A stretch of DNA of 57,373 nucleotides from Vibrio nigripulchritudo ATCC 27043 (GCF_000222685.1 NZ_AFWJ01000146.1:1-57373), one strand, 5' to 3'; shown: positions 9,458-20,034, counted from the first letter of the stretch. Notes: a model not told the origin generated them from the sequence alone. Numbers and translations are program-made.

Positions 9458-9488
9458 AGCCAGCTTTGTTAAGCTGGCTTTCTTTTTC
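9458..9488 (+). terminator. Terminator of the metzincin gene
   Basis: A 9-bp perfect stem (AGCCAGCTT/AAGCTGGCT) with a TGTT loop and a downstream T-rich run, 21 bases after the stop codon. Confidence 0.85.
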
Positions 9489-9495
9489 CTGCACA

Positions 9496-9520
9496 AAAAA
9501 GCCCACAGACTTCGTGGGCA
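9496..9520 (-). terminator. Minus-strand terminator of the ycgB/yeaH/yeaG cluster
   Basis: Read on the minus strand: stem GCCCAC/GTGGGC with a 7-base loop followed by six Ts. It lies about 20 bases beyond the ycgB stop and faces the plus-strand terminator of the metzincin gene. Confidence 0.85.
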
Positions 9521-9541
9521 AATAGGAGGACGATTTAAGGT

Positions 9542-11086
9542 TTAAATCTCAGAGTTGTACTCTTCTCTTTCTGGGCATGTACCTAGAATTTCTTTTCGAC
9601 CAGATTCGTTTCTTTGCTCAAGAATCACATCAAAACCCCATAGGCGGTAAAGATGTTTGAGAACTTCCGGGTAGCTCTTGCCCAATGGAATTCGGTCGTG
9701 TGGAACATATTGAAGAACCAGTGAGCGATCGCCGCGCACGTCCACATTCCAGACCTGAATATTCGGTTCCAGGTTGCTCAGGTTGTATTGTGCTGCCAAT
9801 TTTTCCCGGATTTGGCGATAACCAACTTCATCATGTATTGCACTGACTTCGATGTGGTTTTTACGATCATCGTCATTGATGGCAAACAATTTAAAGTCAC
9901 GCATGACTTTGGGAGACAAATACTGGCTAATAAAGCTTTCGTCTTTAAAGTTCTCCATGGCAAAGTGCGCTGTTTCTAACCAGTCGCCACCAGCTATATC
10001 TGGGAACCACTCTTTGTCTTCATCGGTTGGGTCTTCACACATTCTGCGAATGTCCTGGAACATTGCAAAGCCCAAAGCATAGGGGTTGATACCACTAAAG
10101 TACGGGCTATTGTAAGGAGGCTGCGCGACGACATTTGTGTGGCTGTGAAGAAATTCCAACATAAACTTCTCAGACACCAAACCCTCATCATACATATGAT
10201 TCAAGATGGTGTAGTGCCAAAAGGTAGCCCAGCCTTCATTCATTACCTGAGTTTGTTTCTGAGGGTAGAAATACTGACTGACCTTTCTTACGATTCGTAC
10301 GATTTCGCGCTGCCAAGGCTCTAGTAAAGGCGCATGTTTTTCAATGAAGTACAGGATGTTTTCCTGAGGCTCACTCGGAAAACGAATTTTCTGAGACGCT
10401 TCTTTCTCTTCACTTTTTGGAACGGTTTTCCAAAGCTCATTCACCTGAGACTGCAAATACGCCTCGCGGGCTTCTTGCCTCGCCTTTTCTTCGACAATGG
10501 AGATTTTCTCCGGGCGTTTGTATCGATCTACACCAAAGTTCATTAGTGCGTGACAAGAGTCGAGAAGCTGTTCGACCTCTTCTACACCGTGCTTTTCCTC
10601 GCACTCGGTAATGTAGTTTCTTGCGAAGAGCAGGTAGTCGACGATTGAGCTTGCGTCTGTCCAGGTTTGGAAAAGATAATTACCTTTGAAGAAAGAGTTG
10701 TGACCGTAGCAGGCATGCGCCATAACCAGTGCTTGCATGGTTACCGTGTTTTCTTCCATCAGGTAAGCAATACAGGGGTCTGAATTGATCACTATTTCAT
10801 ACGCAAGACCCATCTGACCGTGCTTGTAGTTCTGTTCGGTTTGTATGAACTTTTTACCGAATGACCAGTGATGGTAGTTGATGGGCATGCCGATACTTGA
10901 ATAAGCATCCATCATTTGCTCTGCTGTGATCACTTCGATTTGGTTAGGGTAAGTGTCCAGTCGATAGTGTTCAGCAACACGTTTAATTTCAGTATGGTAG
11001 CGCTCCAGAAGTTCAAACGTCCAGTCCGGACCATCTGGCAAGCGCTTGCTGTCGGTAGCTTTTTTCTTAGCTGTTTTAGTAGCCAT
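9542..11086 (-). CDS. ycgB: SpoVR family protein YcgB
   Basis: A 514-residue cytosolic protein of the SpoVR/YcgB family, very close in sequence to E. coli YcgB (about 510 residues), with blocks such as DGPDWTF near the N-terminus, HACYGHNSFF and NPYALGFAMFQDI. It lies directly after yeaH (11-base gap) and after the kinase gene, the common PrkA-YeaH-SpoVR trio. In Enterobacteria the trio is part of the RpoS-dependent and nitrogen-starvation response; the biochemical function of SpoVR is not established. The high conservation implies a real core role. Confidence 0.95.
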   Translation of the reverse strand: MATKTAKKKATDSKRLPDGPDWTFELLERYHTEIKRVAEHYRLDTYPNQIEVITAEQMMDAYSSIGMPINYHHWSFGKKFIQTEQNYKHGQMGLAYEIVINSDPCIAYLMEENTVTMQALVMAHACYGHNSFFKGNYLFQTWTDASSIVDYLLFARNYITECEEKHGVEEVEQLLDSCHALMNFGVDRYKRPEKISIVEEKARQEAREAYLQSQVNELWKTVPKSEEKEASQKIRFPSEPQENILYFIEKHAPLLEPWQREIVRIVRKVSQYFYPQKQTQVMNEGWATFWHYTILNHMYDEGLVSEKFMLEFLHSHTNVVAQPPYNSPYFSGINPYALGFAMFQDIRRMCEDPTDEDKEWFPDIAGGDWLETAHFAMENFKDESFISQYLSPKVMRDFKLFAINDDDRKNHIEVSAIHDEVGYRQIREKLAAQYNLSNLEPNIQVWNVDVRGDRSLVLQYVPHDRIPLGKSYPEVLKHLYRLWGFDVILEQRNESGRKEILGTCPEREEYNSEI

Positions 11087-11097
11087 AGCGCGCCTCC

Positions 11098-12369
11098 CTA
11101 AGCTGTTTCTTTCTGAAACAGTTCCCTGAATACTGGGAAAATATCATCCACAGTACGAATATTTTTCATGGCAAAGTTGTCGAAAGCTTCTTCCAGCTTC
11201 TGATATTCATGCCACAAGGTTTGGTGGGTTCTTCTTGTAATTTCTATATAGGAGTAGTATTGGCAGTCGGGTAATATGTTGTTGACCAACAGTTCCTTAC
11301 ATCGAGGGGAGTCGTCTGCCCAGTTATCGCCATCCGATGCCTGCGCGGCGTAAATGTTCCACTCGTTGGTTGGATACCTGTCTTTCACTATCTCATCCAT
11401 TAGCTTCAGTGCACTGGATACGATGGTGCCACCCGTTTCCTGCGAGTAGAAAAACTCGTGCTCGTCCACTTCTTTTGCCTGAGTGTGATGGCGGATGAAG
11501 ACCACTTCCACATTCTCGTAGGTGCGAGTCAGGAACAGATAAAGCAGGACATAAAAACGTTTTGCGATGTCTTTGGTCGCCTGATCCATTGAGCCGGACA
11601 CATCCATTAAGCAAAACATGACTGCTTGGCTGGATGGAATAGGGCGCTTTTCATAATTTTTAAAGCGAAGATCGAACGTATCAATAAACGGAACACTGCT
11701 GATTTTCTGACGAAGTTCTTCAATTTCCTGTTGAAGACGCTTTTCTTCCAAAGGCTGAGCAGGTTCGTTGTTCTCTATACGCTCAAGCTCTTCTTCCAGC
11801 TCATTAAGCAGACGCTTCTTGCCAGCCGTCATTGCCGTTCTGCGAGCCAGCGATTGCTGGAGAGAGCGCACAACACTGATGTTGGCAGGAATACCGGCTG
11901 TCTGGAAACCAGCTCTGTGGGTTTTCCATTCCGTAATTTTGTTGATTTGATTTTTTTGCAGGTTGGGTAGTTCTAAATCTTCAAACAGAATGTCGAGATA
12001 TTCATCTTTGGAGATTTGGAATACAAAATCGTCTTGACCTTCGCCGTCTGCACTTGCGTCACCTTCACCAGAGCCTCCGCCTTGACCGCCACCTTTTGGG
12101 CGTTCAATTTTGTCACCGGTAATGAACTGGTCATTGCCTGGGTGAACACGCTCTCTCACTCCTCCTTGTCCCTGATGAAAAATAGGCTCTTTGATGTCTT
12201 TGTGCGGAATCGAGATGTCCTCACCAGTTTCGGTATTGGTGATTGAACGGCGATTCACGGCATCGGCTACCGATTCCTTTATTTGCTCTTTATGGCGACG
12301 CAAAAAGCGCTGTCTGTTGACCGTGCTTTTGTTCTTGCCATTGAGCCTTCTGTCGATAAATTGCGCCAT
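11098..12369 (-). CDS. yeaH: YeaH/YhbH family VWA-like protein (UPF0229)
   Basis: A 423-residue protein of the YeaH family (E. coli 427). The first 115 residues are basic and then Gly/Asp-rich and look disordered; a coiled Glu/Arg-rich stretch covers about 175-225; the C-terminal part has a von Willebrand A-like domain with the metal-site motif DVSGS at 256-260. It sits between the kinase gene and ycgB. Only 11 bases separate it from ycgB. In the trio it is presumed a partner or substrate of the YeaG kinase. Confidence 0.94.
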   Translation of the reverse strand: MAQFIDRRLNGKNKSTVNRQRFLRRHKEQIKESVADAVNRRSITNTETGEDISIPHKDIKEPIFHQGQGGVRERVHPGNDQFITGDKIERPKGGGQGGGSGEGDASADGEGQDDFVFQISKDEYLDILFEDLELPNLQKNQINKITEWKTHRAGFQTAGIPANISVVRSLQQSLARRTAMTAGKKRLLNELEEELERIENNEPAQPLEEKRLQQEIEELRQKISSVPFIDTFDLRFKNYEKRPIPSSQAVMFCLMDVSGSMDQATKDIAKRFYVLLYLFLTRTYENVEVVFIRHHTQAKEVDEHEFFYSQETGGTIVSSALKLMDEIVKDRYPTNEWNIYAAQASDGDNWADDSPRCKELLVNNILPDCQYYSYIEITRRTHQTLWHEYQKLEEAFDNFAMKNIRTVDDIFPVFRELFQKETA

Positions 12370-12460
12370 ACGTTAATCCCTCTGAAACGTCAAAGTGTCG
12401 AACTGTGTGCCATGAGTGACTGGCAATGCATGCCAGTCCCCATTTTTCAGACACTTAGTA

Positions 12461-14395
12461 TTAAGAGGACTTACGAACTCGTAGGTACCACTCTGACAGC
12501 AGTCTGACTTGTTTCTTGGTGTAGCCTTTCTCCATCATACGAGCGACAAAGTCGTCGTGTTTTTTCTGATCGTCGGTTGAGGTTTTCGCATTAAAGGAAA
12601 TAACAGGAAGTAACTCTTCTGTGTTCGAGAACATTTTCTTCTCGATAACGGTTCTGAGTTTTTCGTAGCTGGTCCAAACTGGGTTCTGACCTTTGTTATT
12701 GGCACGAGCGCGCAATACAAAGTTCACAATCTCATTTCGGAAGTCTTTCGGATTACTGATACCAGCTGTTTTCTCGATTTTTTCAAGCTCGTTGTTCAGA
12801 GCCGCACGGTCAAACAGTTGCCCTGTTTCTGGGTCGCGATATTCCTGATCCTGAATCCAGAAATCAGCGTAGGTCACGTAGCGGTCGAAAATGTTCTGAC
12901 CGTACTCAGAATAGGATTCGAGGTAAGCAGTCTGAATCTCTTTACCGATAAACTCGACGTATTTAGGTACTAAGTAGCCTTTCAAGAATTCAAGGTAGCG
13001 CTCGGCAGTATCTTGTGGGAACTGCTCGCGCTCTACCTGTTGTTCAATCACGTAGAACAGGTGAACTGGGTTTGCTGCCACTTCAGACTGATCGAAGTTA
13101 AATACGCGAGAGAGAATCTTGAACGCAAAACGGGTTGAGAGACCGGACATGCCTTCATCAACGCCTGCAAAATCACGGTACTCTTGGTAACTCTTCGCTT
13201 TTGGATCGGTATCTTTGAGTGTTTCACCGTCGTAAACGCGCATCTTAGAGAATATGGAGGAGTTTTCAGGATCTTTCAGACGAGACAAGATACTGAACTG
13301 CGCCAGAATGTCCAAGGTGCTGGGTGAGCACGGTGCTTTGGATAGCTCACTGTGGTCAAGCAGTTTCTGGTAGATTTTGACTTCTTCCGACACGCGCAAG
13401 CAGTAAGGGACTTTAACAATGTACACACGGTCAAGGAACGCTTCGTTGTTCTTGTTATTTCGGAAGGTTTGCCACTCAGACTCATTCGAGTGCGCCAGAA
13501 TCATGCCGTCAAATGGTAAAGCAGACAGACCTTCGGTACCGTTGTAGTTGCCTTCCTGAGTTGCAGTTAGTAGTGGGTGCAATACCTTGATTGGTGCTTT
13601 GAACATCTCTACGAATTCCATCAAGCCTTGGTTAGCTCGACACAATGCACCGGAGTAGCTGTATGCATCTGGATCGTCCTGAGAGAAATGCTCAAGTTGG
13701 CGGATGTCCACTTTACCAACAAGGGAAGAGATGTCTTGGTTGTTTTCGTCGCCTGGCTCGGTTTTAGCGATCGCAGTTTGTGCCAGAATGGATGGTCTGA
13801 CTTTCACCACCTTGAATTTTGAAATGTCGCCGCCGAATTCCGTCAGGCGTTTTGCCGCCCAAGGTGACATGATGGAGCGTAGGTAGCGCTTCTCGATGCC
13901 GTATTCGCTTTGCAGCAAATCACCGTCTTCGTTCACGTCAAATAAACAGAATGGGTGATCGTTAACAGGGCTGCGCTCCCCGTTTGCAGAAAGCACATAG
14001 ATTGGCATTTTTTCCATCAGTGCTTTCAGTTTCTCGGCCAACGATGACTTACCGCCACCTACCGGACCCAGAAGGTATAAAATCTGTTTGCGTTCTTCCA
14101 GACCCTGAGCGGCGTGCTTTAGGTAAGACACGATTTGCTCAATGGCGTCTTCCATGCCATAAAAGTCTTCGAATGTTTTGTATCGGGAAATCACTCTATT
14201 GGAGAAAATACGACTCAGTCTCGGGTCGAGTGCGGTGTCGATAACCTCAGGTTCTCCGATCGCTAACAAGAGGCGCTCAGCAGCGTTGGCATAAGCGCTT
14301 TTGTCGTCACGACATAACGATAAAAAGTCCTGCAGTGATAGTTCTTCATCCTTGGCTGCTTCATAGCGAGCCTGGTAGTGGTCAAAAATGCTCAT
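12461..14395 (-). CDS. yeaG: PrkA-type serine protein kinase YeaG
   Basis: The 644-residue protein equals E. coli YeaG in length. It has an N-terminal AAA+ part with a P-loop GPVGGGKSS (110-118) and the C-terminal PrkA region. I chose the ATG at 14395 (MSIFDHYQARYEAAKDEE), which matches the family start and has an AGAGGGG site; the open frame extends 21 codons further upstream but that part is not conserved. The cytosolic kinase is linked in E. coli to stress and nutrient adaptation. About 90 bases separate it from yeaH and the three genes appear to form one operon ending at the terminator at 9496. Confidence 0.95.
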   Translation of the reverse strand: MSIFDHYQARYEAAKDEELSLQDFLSLCRDDKSAYANAAERLLLAIGEPEVIDTALDPRLSRIFSNRVISRYKTFEDFYGMEDAIEQIVSYLKHAAQGLEERKQILYLLGPVGGGKSSLAEKLKALMEKMPIYVLSANGERSPVNDHPFCLFDVNEDGDLLQSEYGIEKRYLRSIMSPWAAKRLTEFGGDISKFKVVKVRPSILAQTAIAKTEPGDENNQDISSLVGKVDIRQLEHFSQDDPDAYSYSGALCRANQGLMEFVEMFKAPIKVLHPLLTATQEGNYNGTEGLSALPFDGMILAHSNESEWQTFRNNKNNEAFLDRVYIVKVPYCLRVSEEVKIYQKLLDHSELSKAPCSPSTLDILAQFSILSRLKDPENSSIFSKMRVYDGETLKDTDPKAKSYQEYRDFAGVDEGMSGLSTRFAFKILSRVFNFDQSEVAANPVHLFYVIEQQVEREQFPQDTAERYLEFLKGYLVPKYVEFIGKEIQTAYLESYSEYGQNIFDRYVTYADFWIQDQEYRDPETGQLFDRAALNNELEKIEKTAGISNPKDFRNEIVNFVLRARANNKGQNPVWTSYEKLRTVIEKKMFSNTEELLPVISFNAKTSTDDQKKHDDFVARMMEKGYTKKQVRLLSEWYLRVRKSS

Positions 14396-14615
14396 AGCGA
14401 ATACCCCTCTAAACCTGTCAAATCGACTAATTAACAGCGAAAATGTCACGTCCTTCACTGATTAAGGTTAGACCCAGATTTTGAATTCTGCTTATTAATT
14501 CGATATTTATTTCGATTTTTTACTAAAAAAATATGAGCTCGGTAAGGGTTTGTATTGGTGGGATTTATGTGTTTCAAACGCTGTGAAGCGTTGTCCTGCC
14601 TAACGTGGTAAAAGA

Positions 14616-14641
14616 AAAGCACCACATGAACGTGGTGCTTT
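14616..14641 (-). terminator. Terminator of yfbU
   Basis: A 10-bp perfect stem (AAAGCACCAC/GTGGTGCTTT) with a 6-base loop; on the minus strand it is followed by TCTTTTA. It lies 47 bases after the yfbU stop and also separates yfbU from the yeaG promoter region. Confidence 0.75.
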
Positions 14642-14687
14642 AAAAATATTTTCAAATAATGTGAAAGACTTACATTAATTTTATGTG

Positions 14688-15188
14688 CTAAGCATTAAAG
14701 ATTTGTGCAAATTCAGCAGCAGACAAGTGATACTGTCTTGGACATGCCTTCCAAGTCTTCAGCATTCGGCGATATTTTTCTAACATCGGCATTTGAGCAT
14801 TGAAGTGGTGGTCAGCCTTATCAAACTGGGTGTATAAGCCTTCTGAATCAACCAAAAAGCGAACGTAATTCACCAGTTGCGCTTCGGATGCAATGTCAAA
14901 TCCAAGGAAGTTCAAACGGCGCTGGTCCACTTGCTCTCGATCTAAGTCGGCAAGCATCTTATTGGACTCCTGCATCGCGTGATACATTTCCATGATTTCC
15001 AGAACTTCACGGCACTGAGTTTCATCCAGGCAGCCGTACTCTTTGTTCAGTTCCTGCATTTGCAATTCATAACCGCGTTCCACGATGGTTTGTAAACGCT
15101 GATACTTCGCTGAATTGTCAGGGTCCATTTGTGACATCAGGTAATACTGGTTCGACAGGATCAGGCGTTGAGCGTTAGTCATTTCCAT
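14688..15188 (-). CDS. yfbU: YfbU family protein (UPF0304)
   Basis: A 166-residue cytosolic protein nearly collinear with E. coli Yfb[16 protein letters not shown] at the start, [25 protein letters not shown] and the end [14 protein letters not shown]. The reading frame is open five codons further upstream, but the family begins at MEMTNAQ (15188) and a GAGAG ribosome site precedes it. The function is uncertain; overexpression in E. coli has been linked to cell death. It is a single gene with its own terminator. Confidence 0.93.
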   Translation of the reverse strand: MEMTNAQRLILSNQYYLMSQMDPDNSAKYQRLQTIVERGYELQMQELNKEYGCLDETQCREVLEIMEMYHAMQESNKMLADLDREQVDQRRLNFLGFDIASEAQLVNYVRFLVDSEGLYTQFDKADHHFNAQMPMLEKYRRMLKTWKACPRQYHLSAAEFAQIFNA

Positions 15189-15350
15189 AGCATGGTCTCT
15201 CAAAATTTATTACTTAATCTGCGAACCAGAGTAACAGTAAGTATCCGACCAGAAACATGATCTCAACACATGTTTAATAAGGTTTGTTGAGAGTTTGAAC
15301 GATTTTTTCGTGCTTCTATGGATAGTTTTCTGGACTTGTTGGAATAGTTT

Positions 15351-16010
15351 TTAAGACTTGTTGGAATAGAGGTAGTGACGGTCAGAAAAAACTCGTAACC
15401 ACTCGGGTTTGTAAACGCAAAGAATGGCCAGTGTCATGCCATTTAATAGCCCTTCGGGAAAAGCCATCAATGGAATGAGAACAAAGAAATTATCCACCAC
15501 GGTAGTGAGATCGTAAGTGCCTTGCCAAAGGTAATAAGTGCCTCTGACCAATAAGTGAACACTGCCCGTAAACATGGCATTGAAAAAGCCTGCGACAAAA
15601 ATAAAAACAAATACATTTTTAGGAAGGTAATGATAGCTAAGAGAAAAAATGCCATAGCTGACCAAAACTGGTATTAGACCGGATATTAAAACCTGCACAG
15701 AAAAGTCGGCGATTAACCAGCCATCCCAAACGGCTATCAAAGCAAAAATAGGGATTAACAAAACGCACGCAATTCGCCAGCCAAACATCATGGTGAAAGC
15801 CGTTAAGCCAAGGAAATGAATATCTAAACCGCTTTTCACTCCGGCTTTAGTTTGCCAAAGGAAAAACAGAATTGCGCAACAAATAATGGTGAGGTTCTGG
15901 AAACTGCGTTCCTGTACGAACTTGGGGATGAACACGCTTTTCACGTCATGCCAGCACCGATAACATGTGAAGACTAACGCTAAAAAACAAAGAAATTGAA
16001 AAACCGACAT
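15351..16010 (-). CDS. CbiM-like integral membrane protein (ECF-type permease family)
   Basis: A 219-residue polytopic protein with about six hydrophobic segments. The stretches DIHFLGLTAFTMMFG and FPEGLLNGM resemble the CbiM/energy-coupling-factor permease family, but the usual N-terminal MHIPDG metal-binding start of CbiM is absent and no ATPase or second permease gene lies nearby. I therefore regard it as a divergent or orphan member; metal or vitamin uptake is only a guess. It starts after the pflA terminator and is probably transcribed separately. I recall a similar gene next to pflA in other Vibrios. Confidence 0.6.
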   Translation of the reverse strand: MSVFQFLCFLALVFTCYRCWHDVKSVFIPKFVQERSFQNLTIICCAILFFLWQTKAGVKSGLDIHFLGLTAFTMMFGWRIACVLLIPIFALIAVWDGWLIADFSVQVLISGLIPVLVSYGIFSLSYHYLPKNVFVFIFVAGFFNAMFTGSVHLLVRGTYYLWQGTYDLTTVVDNFFVLIPLMAFPEGLLNGMTLAILCVYKPEWLRVFSDRHYLYSNKS

Positions 16011-16032
16011 CCTGTCCTTCCCAACAAAGAAA

Positions 16033-16057
16033 AAGCCAGCATGGAGAATGCTGGCTT
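16033..16057 (-). terminator. Terminator of pflA
   Basis: A perfect 10-bp stem (AAGCCAGCAT/ATGCTGGCTT) with a 5-base loop. On the minus strand the stem is followed by TTTTCTTTG. It begins 10 bases after the pflA stop. Confidence 0.85.
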
Positions 16058-16066
16058 AGTGTCTAA

Positions 16067-16807
16067 CTAGTATTTCACATTATCGGTATATTGCTCAAGA
16101 ATACCTTTGATGGAGTCCATGACTTCTTTCGAAGGAGGCTCTACACCTTCTAACGGGTAGTCATGACCCAACGCTTCCCACTTATGAGCGCCTAGCTTGT
16201 GGTAGGGAAGCAACTCAACCTTTTCAATATTGTCCATGTCTTTGATGAAATCACCGAGCATATGTGCTGCTTCTTCATCATCTGTGTAGCCGGGGACAAC
16301 AACATAACGGATCCAGGTGGTTTGCCCAATTTTGTGTAGGTAGCGAGCAAAATCCAGAGTTCTTCGGTTGGAGACACCAATAAAATCCTGATGGATTTCA
16401 TCCTTCATGTGTTTGAGATCCAGCATCACCAGATCAGAGGCTTCCAGAACCTCATCAACCACATCGGTGTGTTTTCTTATATAGCCATTGGTATCGAGGC
16501 AGGTGTGCATGCCTTCTTCTTTGGCTGCTCTGAAGAAATCTCGAACAAACTCTGGTTGCAACATGGCTTCACCGCCAGAGCAGGTAACACCACCACCAGA
16601 AGCACGCATAAAGTGTTTGTAGGACTTTGCCTCATTGATGATTTCTTCGACGCTAACTTCCTTGCCGTCATGGGTATCCCATGTGTCCCGGTTGTGACAA
16701 TACTTACATCGCATCAGGCATCCCTGAAGGAAAACGATGAAGCGGATTCCAGGACCATCCACAGTGCCACAAGATTCGAATGAATGAATACGACCAGTAG
16801 TAGACAT
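16067..16807 (-). CDS. pflA: Pyruvate formate-lyase activating enzyme PflA
   Basis: Radical-SAM enzyme that installs the glycyl radical on pyruvate formate-lyase under anoxic conditions. The 246 residues match the family. The iron-sulfur motif GCLMRCKYC (C30, C34, C37) and the [14 protein letters not shown] glycine-rich SAM-binding block are present. Unlike in E. coli it is not adjacent to pflB: an LpxR gene and a chemoreceptor gene lie between. I see no clear FNR box in the 170 bases upstream. Confidence 0.96.
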   Translation of the reverse strand: MSTTGRIHSFESCGTVDGPGIRFIVFLQGCLMRCKYCHNRDTWDTHDGKEVSVEEIINEAKSYKHFMRASGGGVTCSGGEAMLQPEFVRDFFRAAKEEGMHTCLDTNGYIRKHTDVVDEVLEASDLVMLDLKHMKDEIHQDFIGVSNRRTLDFARYLHKIGQTTWIRYVVVPGYTDDEEAAHMLGDFIKDMDNIEKVELLPYHKLGAHKWEALGHDYPLEGVEPPSKEVMDSIKGILEQYTDNVKY

Positions 16808-16978
16808 GAGCTCATCTCTTAGGATTTGTTTATTGTCATTTTATTACAAAATGCACGCTTACCCTAGGAAAAACTGAGGTTATTTTTCACCAAGAGAGGA
16901 AATAATTTCGAATTTCCATTTTGACTTAGTGAATGATTCTTATTTGAAATGAACTGAGTAATAACTGTTTATAAAACA

Positions 16979-17929
16979 TCAAAATAGCCAGAAAAGCGAA
17001 AGCGAGCCAGTACCGTGGAAATCAAACTGATCTTCTTTGAAATCGGGAGTCTTGAGCGAGAAAGTCAGTGATGCACCAACGTCTTTATAATGAGCTAATC
17101 CTCCTAAAATCGCTGTAGACTGAAAGTGAGTTACAGAAACAGGATATTTCTCATCTGGTCTTTGACCTGTAATCGTAATGTCGTTGTGTCGGTACCTTGC
17201 TTCTAAGCCAGAAAACAAGAACCACCCAGAACGTCCATCATCCAGCCTCAGCCTGTGAGCGGGATTGTCGTATTTTATTGCAATGGAGCCAAAGGAATTG
17301 CCCAGCGCATCACCCCAGCGAAAGAGCACGCCACTGCCTAATTCAGAGCGGAAGTTTCCCAGTTCCAGACGATTCGTCCAGGATATTTCTGTTTCTCCAA
17401 GAAGCCCAGAGCTGCGGCTAAGGAGTTTTTGATGTGAATAGCCCAATTGGTAAACAAAAGATTCTTCGATCTGATGCTCCCATCCTCGCGGTTTAGGGGA
17501 GCCGATAATGTCATGGACAAAAGTTTGGGTACTGTCTGCCTGAGCATTACGTCCCATCACTCCCATGAGAACATGAATATTTTGGTAGGTATTGCTGTCT
17601 CCTGAAGCCAGATGTGAGTCCAGGTAGCTCAAACCGGCATAAGGGCGTTCATTTGGTTTTTGGGTGGTAGATTCAATATCGTCAGGCGTCCAGAGCTTTT
17701 GCCCGAAATCGATACCAAAGTAGAGACGATCGCTACTTTTATCAAACCAACTTAGATAGCTGGGTTCGCTTTCTAGTTCAGTGGAAAATCCGAGGGTAAT
17801 GCCGCTGCTGTAATCCCTGTCGCTGGTTACCATGGAGTCGTTATCCATGGTCAGAGACCAAAGCGTTTTGGCGTGAGAAAAAAGAGGCGAAAGTGCCAAG
17901 GAAACAAAGAGAAGTGACGCAGTTTTCAT
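16979..17929 (-). CDS. lpxR: LpxR-type outer-membrane lipid A 3'-O-deacylase
   Basis: A 316-residue protein with a Sec signal peptide (about 1-20, ending FSHA). The mature protein is a beta-barrel of the LpxR/DUF2219 family ending in an aromatic residue (LFWLF). Conserved family elements are visible: the N-terminal NDS motif (N30, D31), DRDYSSG, RPYAG (95-99) and a histidine at 139 in TFVHDIIGSPKPRGW; these match the Asn, Asp and His reported as essential in Salmonella LpxR. It removes the 3' acyl chains of lipid A at the outer membrane. It lies between pflA and a chemoreceptor with no operon partners, an apparent insertion in the pfl region. No clear terminator follows. Confidence 0.85.
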   Translation of the reverse strand: MKTASLLFVSLALSPLFSHAKTLWSLTMDNDSMVTSDRDYSSGITLGFSTELESEPSYLSWFDKSSDRLYFGIDFGQKLWTPDDIESTTQKPNERPYAGLSYLDSHLASGDSNTYQNIHVLMGVMGRNAQADSTQTFVHDIIGSPKPRGWEHQIEESFVYQLGYSHQKLLSRSSGLLGETEISWTNRLELGNFRSELGSGVLFRWGDALGNSFGSIAIKYDNPAHRLRLDDGRSGWFLFSGLEARYRHNDITITGQRPDEKYPVSVTHFQSTAILGGLAHYKDVGASLTFSLKTPDFKEDQFDFHGTGSLSLFWLF

Positions 17930-18153
17930 AGCAATTCTACTCCTTAGCTATCGAGCTCATAATAGCAATGTGAACTGATTTCATTTTTTATGCAATTCAG
18001 CCAGTAACAGTTTTGAACATCCTCACGTAAAAGGAAGTGTTAAAAATTAATTGATGGAAATGTCAATTGTCAAATGTTAGAAAAATGTAAATACAACCAA
18101 AGTGCTTGGCTTTTGTTGTGTTCTAAGTTTTTTTATCCGAAAAGGAGGGAGTG

Positions 18154-20034
18154 ATGAAAAGCTTTGCGCTCTCACAAAAGCAAAAGGTATGGATATATCT
18201 GGCGGCTTTGATGGCAGGTTTCGTCGGGTTGTCTTTGTTTATTTCAGTCAAAATTGGAGCGGTTACTGGACAATATAAAAAACAAAGTGACATTCAAGAA
18301 GGAGTCTCTCAAATTAGCGAAACTCAGATTGGACTTCTGGAACTGGCCGCTAGGCTAAATAACTTAACAGTTGACCAAGTACCTGAAATTAAAGCTTTGC
18401 TAAGCACTATTTCTGAAAAAGCGGAAGCAAAGAAATACATTCTTTCAGACGTTGGGCTAAATCAGGGAGCCGTGGAGTTTGTGGAATCGGTGTCCGCTTA
18501 CAAAGCAGCCATGTCTCCGTGGTTGTCCATTCGTGAAGAGATGGGATTTAACGTTGATGATGGCAAGTTGGGACAACTTAAGCAACTCGCCAACACCATT
18601 GAAGCAAAAATTGCAGAAACAGGCATGGTGAGCATCAATTCAGACTTTCAAAATATGGTCAAAACGCAGCAAGCGTACTTACTTCAACCTAACGAAGAGA
18701 ATTTGAAGTTTTTTAACCGTGCGTTAGCGATGTTTATCAATATGTCTAACTCGTATGCCATGCTCGACCTCTATGAGAAGGAAGTTGAATTGTTTAAGGA
18801 GCATTCTGCTCGGGTGAGTGAGTTGTCGGTCGAACTGAAAACAGTCGAAGAAAACTTATTCATACGTCAACAAGATGTTCAGAAAACGGTCTCTAACCTG
18901 GCAAAAGAGATGAATATCATTAGCGCCCAGTTCGGTGAGGCGGCGCAGCAAACTTCCTCAACCGTTCAGTTTTCAACGCTGATTGCCTGCCTGATTCTAG
19001 CCCTGTTTACGCTGTTCATTTTTGTTTCTCAAAACCTCTCTATTTCTCGCTCTCTAAAGAAAGTAACAGAAATGCTGGAACGAATTTCTTCAGGTGATCT
19101 TTCAAAGAGAATGCCCGTTTCTTCAAACAAAAATGATGAATTTAACCGTCTGGCCATTAACATCAATCTGGCTTGCCAGCATCTTGGTGAGTTGGTTAAG
19201 GGAGTGCAACAAAGCAGTACAGCGCTTTCGTCTAATGCAACGGAATTGAATTCCGGTCTAGATGATTTGGTTGCAAGTCAGCACGACGTTGTTGTACAGA
19301 CGCAAGTGCTTGCTTCGGCAACCGAAGAAGTGAATGCGACGACCCAGGATGTTTCAGGTAGTCTGGAACTTGTGGTTAAGGTGAGCGAAGAATCCAGTAA
19401 ATCTGCACAAAAAGGTGCCTCGGTGATCACCAGCGCCATTGATTCGATTGAAGATATTGGGGAAATTCTTGGCAACGCGGCAAGCCATATCAAGTTACTG
19501 GAAGACGCGTCATCAAAAGTCGATTCTGTTATGGAAATCATCAATGGTATTGCAGAACAAACTAACTTATTGGCGTTGAATGCCGCGATTGAAGCTGCCA
19601 GAGCAGGGGAGCAAGGGCGTGGTTTTGCTGTGGTTGCCGATGAAGTTCGAAGCCTGGCCGTAAGAACCGTAGATGCGGTGGCAGAAATTTCCGGAACCAT
19701 CGAGACAATGAAAAAAGAGAGCGCCGAGGTGATTCAGTATATCGGGCAGTCTGAAGTTTCTATGCGAAAAGGACGTGAAAAAGGGCACGAAGCCATGGAA
19801 GCATTACGTTTGATCACCGAGCAGGTTAGTGAAGCAAGTGAACAGACGGAAGGTATTTTCCAGGCAATTCGGGAGCTGGCTGCTACAAGCCAGTCTATGG
19901 CAGACAGTATGTCGCAGATTTCCGGTTCAATGAGTACTATTGAGGACAACAACACTCAATTGCGTCAAACCAGTGGTCGGGTAGATGAACGCTCTGGCAT
20001 TTTGATGCAGGAATGCAACCAGTTTTCAGTGTAG
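18154..20034 (+). CDS. Methyl-accepting chemotaxis protein
   Basis: A 626-residue chemoreceptor. One transmembrane helix lies at about residues 12-32, an alpha-helical periplasmic sensor of about 230 residues follows, then a second helix near 272-295, a HAMP domain to about 350, and a cytoplasmic signalling domain with the invariant hairpin tip [20 protein letters not shown] and downstream ADEVRSLA. The sensor is all-helical and long, in the range of helical bimodular types, but this is uncertain. The ATG at 18154 is 5 bases after AAGGAGG; a GTG three bases earlier is too close. No C-terminal CheR-binding pentapeptide is visible. It sits between pflA and pflB, an arrangement I recall from V. 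cholerae. Confidence 0.92.
   Translation: MKSFALSQKQKVWIYLAALMAGFVGLSLFISVKIGAVTGQYKKQSDIQEGVSQISETQIGLLELAARLNNLTVDQVPEIKALLSTISEKAEAKKYILSDVGLNQGAVEFVESVSAYKAAMSPWLSIREEMGFNVDDGKLGQLKQLANTIEAKIAETGMVSINSDFQNMVKTQQAYLLQPNEENLKFFNRALAMFINMSNSYAMLDLYEKEVELFKEHSARVSELSVELKTVEENLFIRQQDVQKTVSNLAKEMNIISAQFGEAAQQTSSTVQFSTLIACLILALFTLFIFVSQNLSISRSLKKVTEMLERISSGDLSKRMPVSSNKNDEFNRLAININLACQHLGELVKGVQQSSTALSSNATELNSGLDDLVASQHDVVVQTQVLASATEEVNATTQDVSGSLELVVKVSEESSKSAQKGASVITSAIDSIEDIGEILGNAASHIKLLEDASSKVDSVMEIINGIAEQTNLLALNAAIEAARAGEQGRGFAVVADEVRSLAVRTVDAVAEISGTIETMKKESAEVIQYIGQSEVSMRKGREKGHEAMEALRLITEQVSEASEQTEGIFQAIRELAATSQSMADSMSQISGSMSTIEDNNTQLRQTSGRVDERSGILMQECNQFSV

Noticed and set aside
14455-14655. 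Minus-strand 66-codon frame between yfbU and yeaG
   Set aside because: It spans the yfbU terminator hairpin and is Asn/Lys/His-rich, as expected for random AT-rich sequence.
18036-18080. TTGATGGAAATGTCAA upstream of the chemoreceptor as an FNR box
   Set aside because: The spacing and second half (ATGTCAA) do not fit the consensus.
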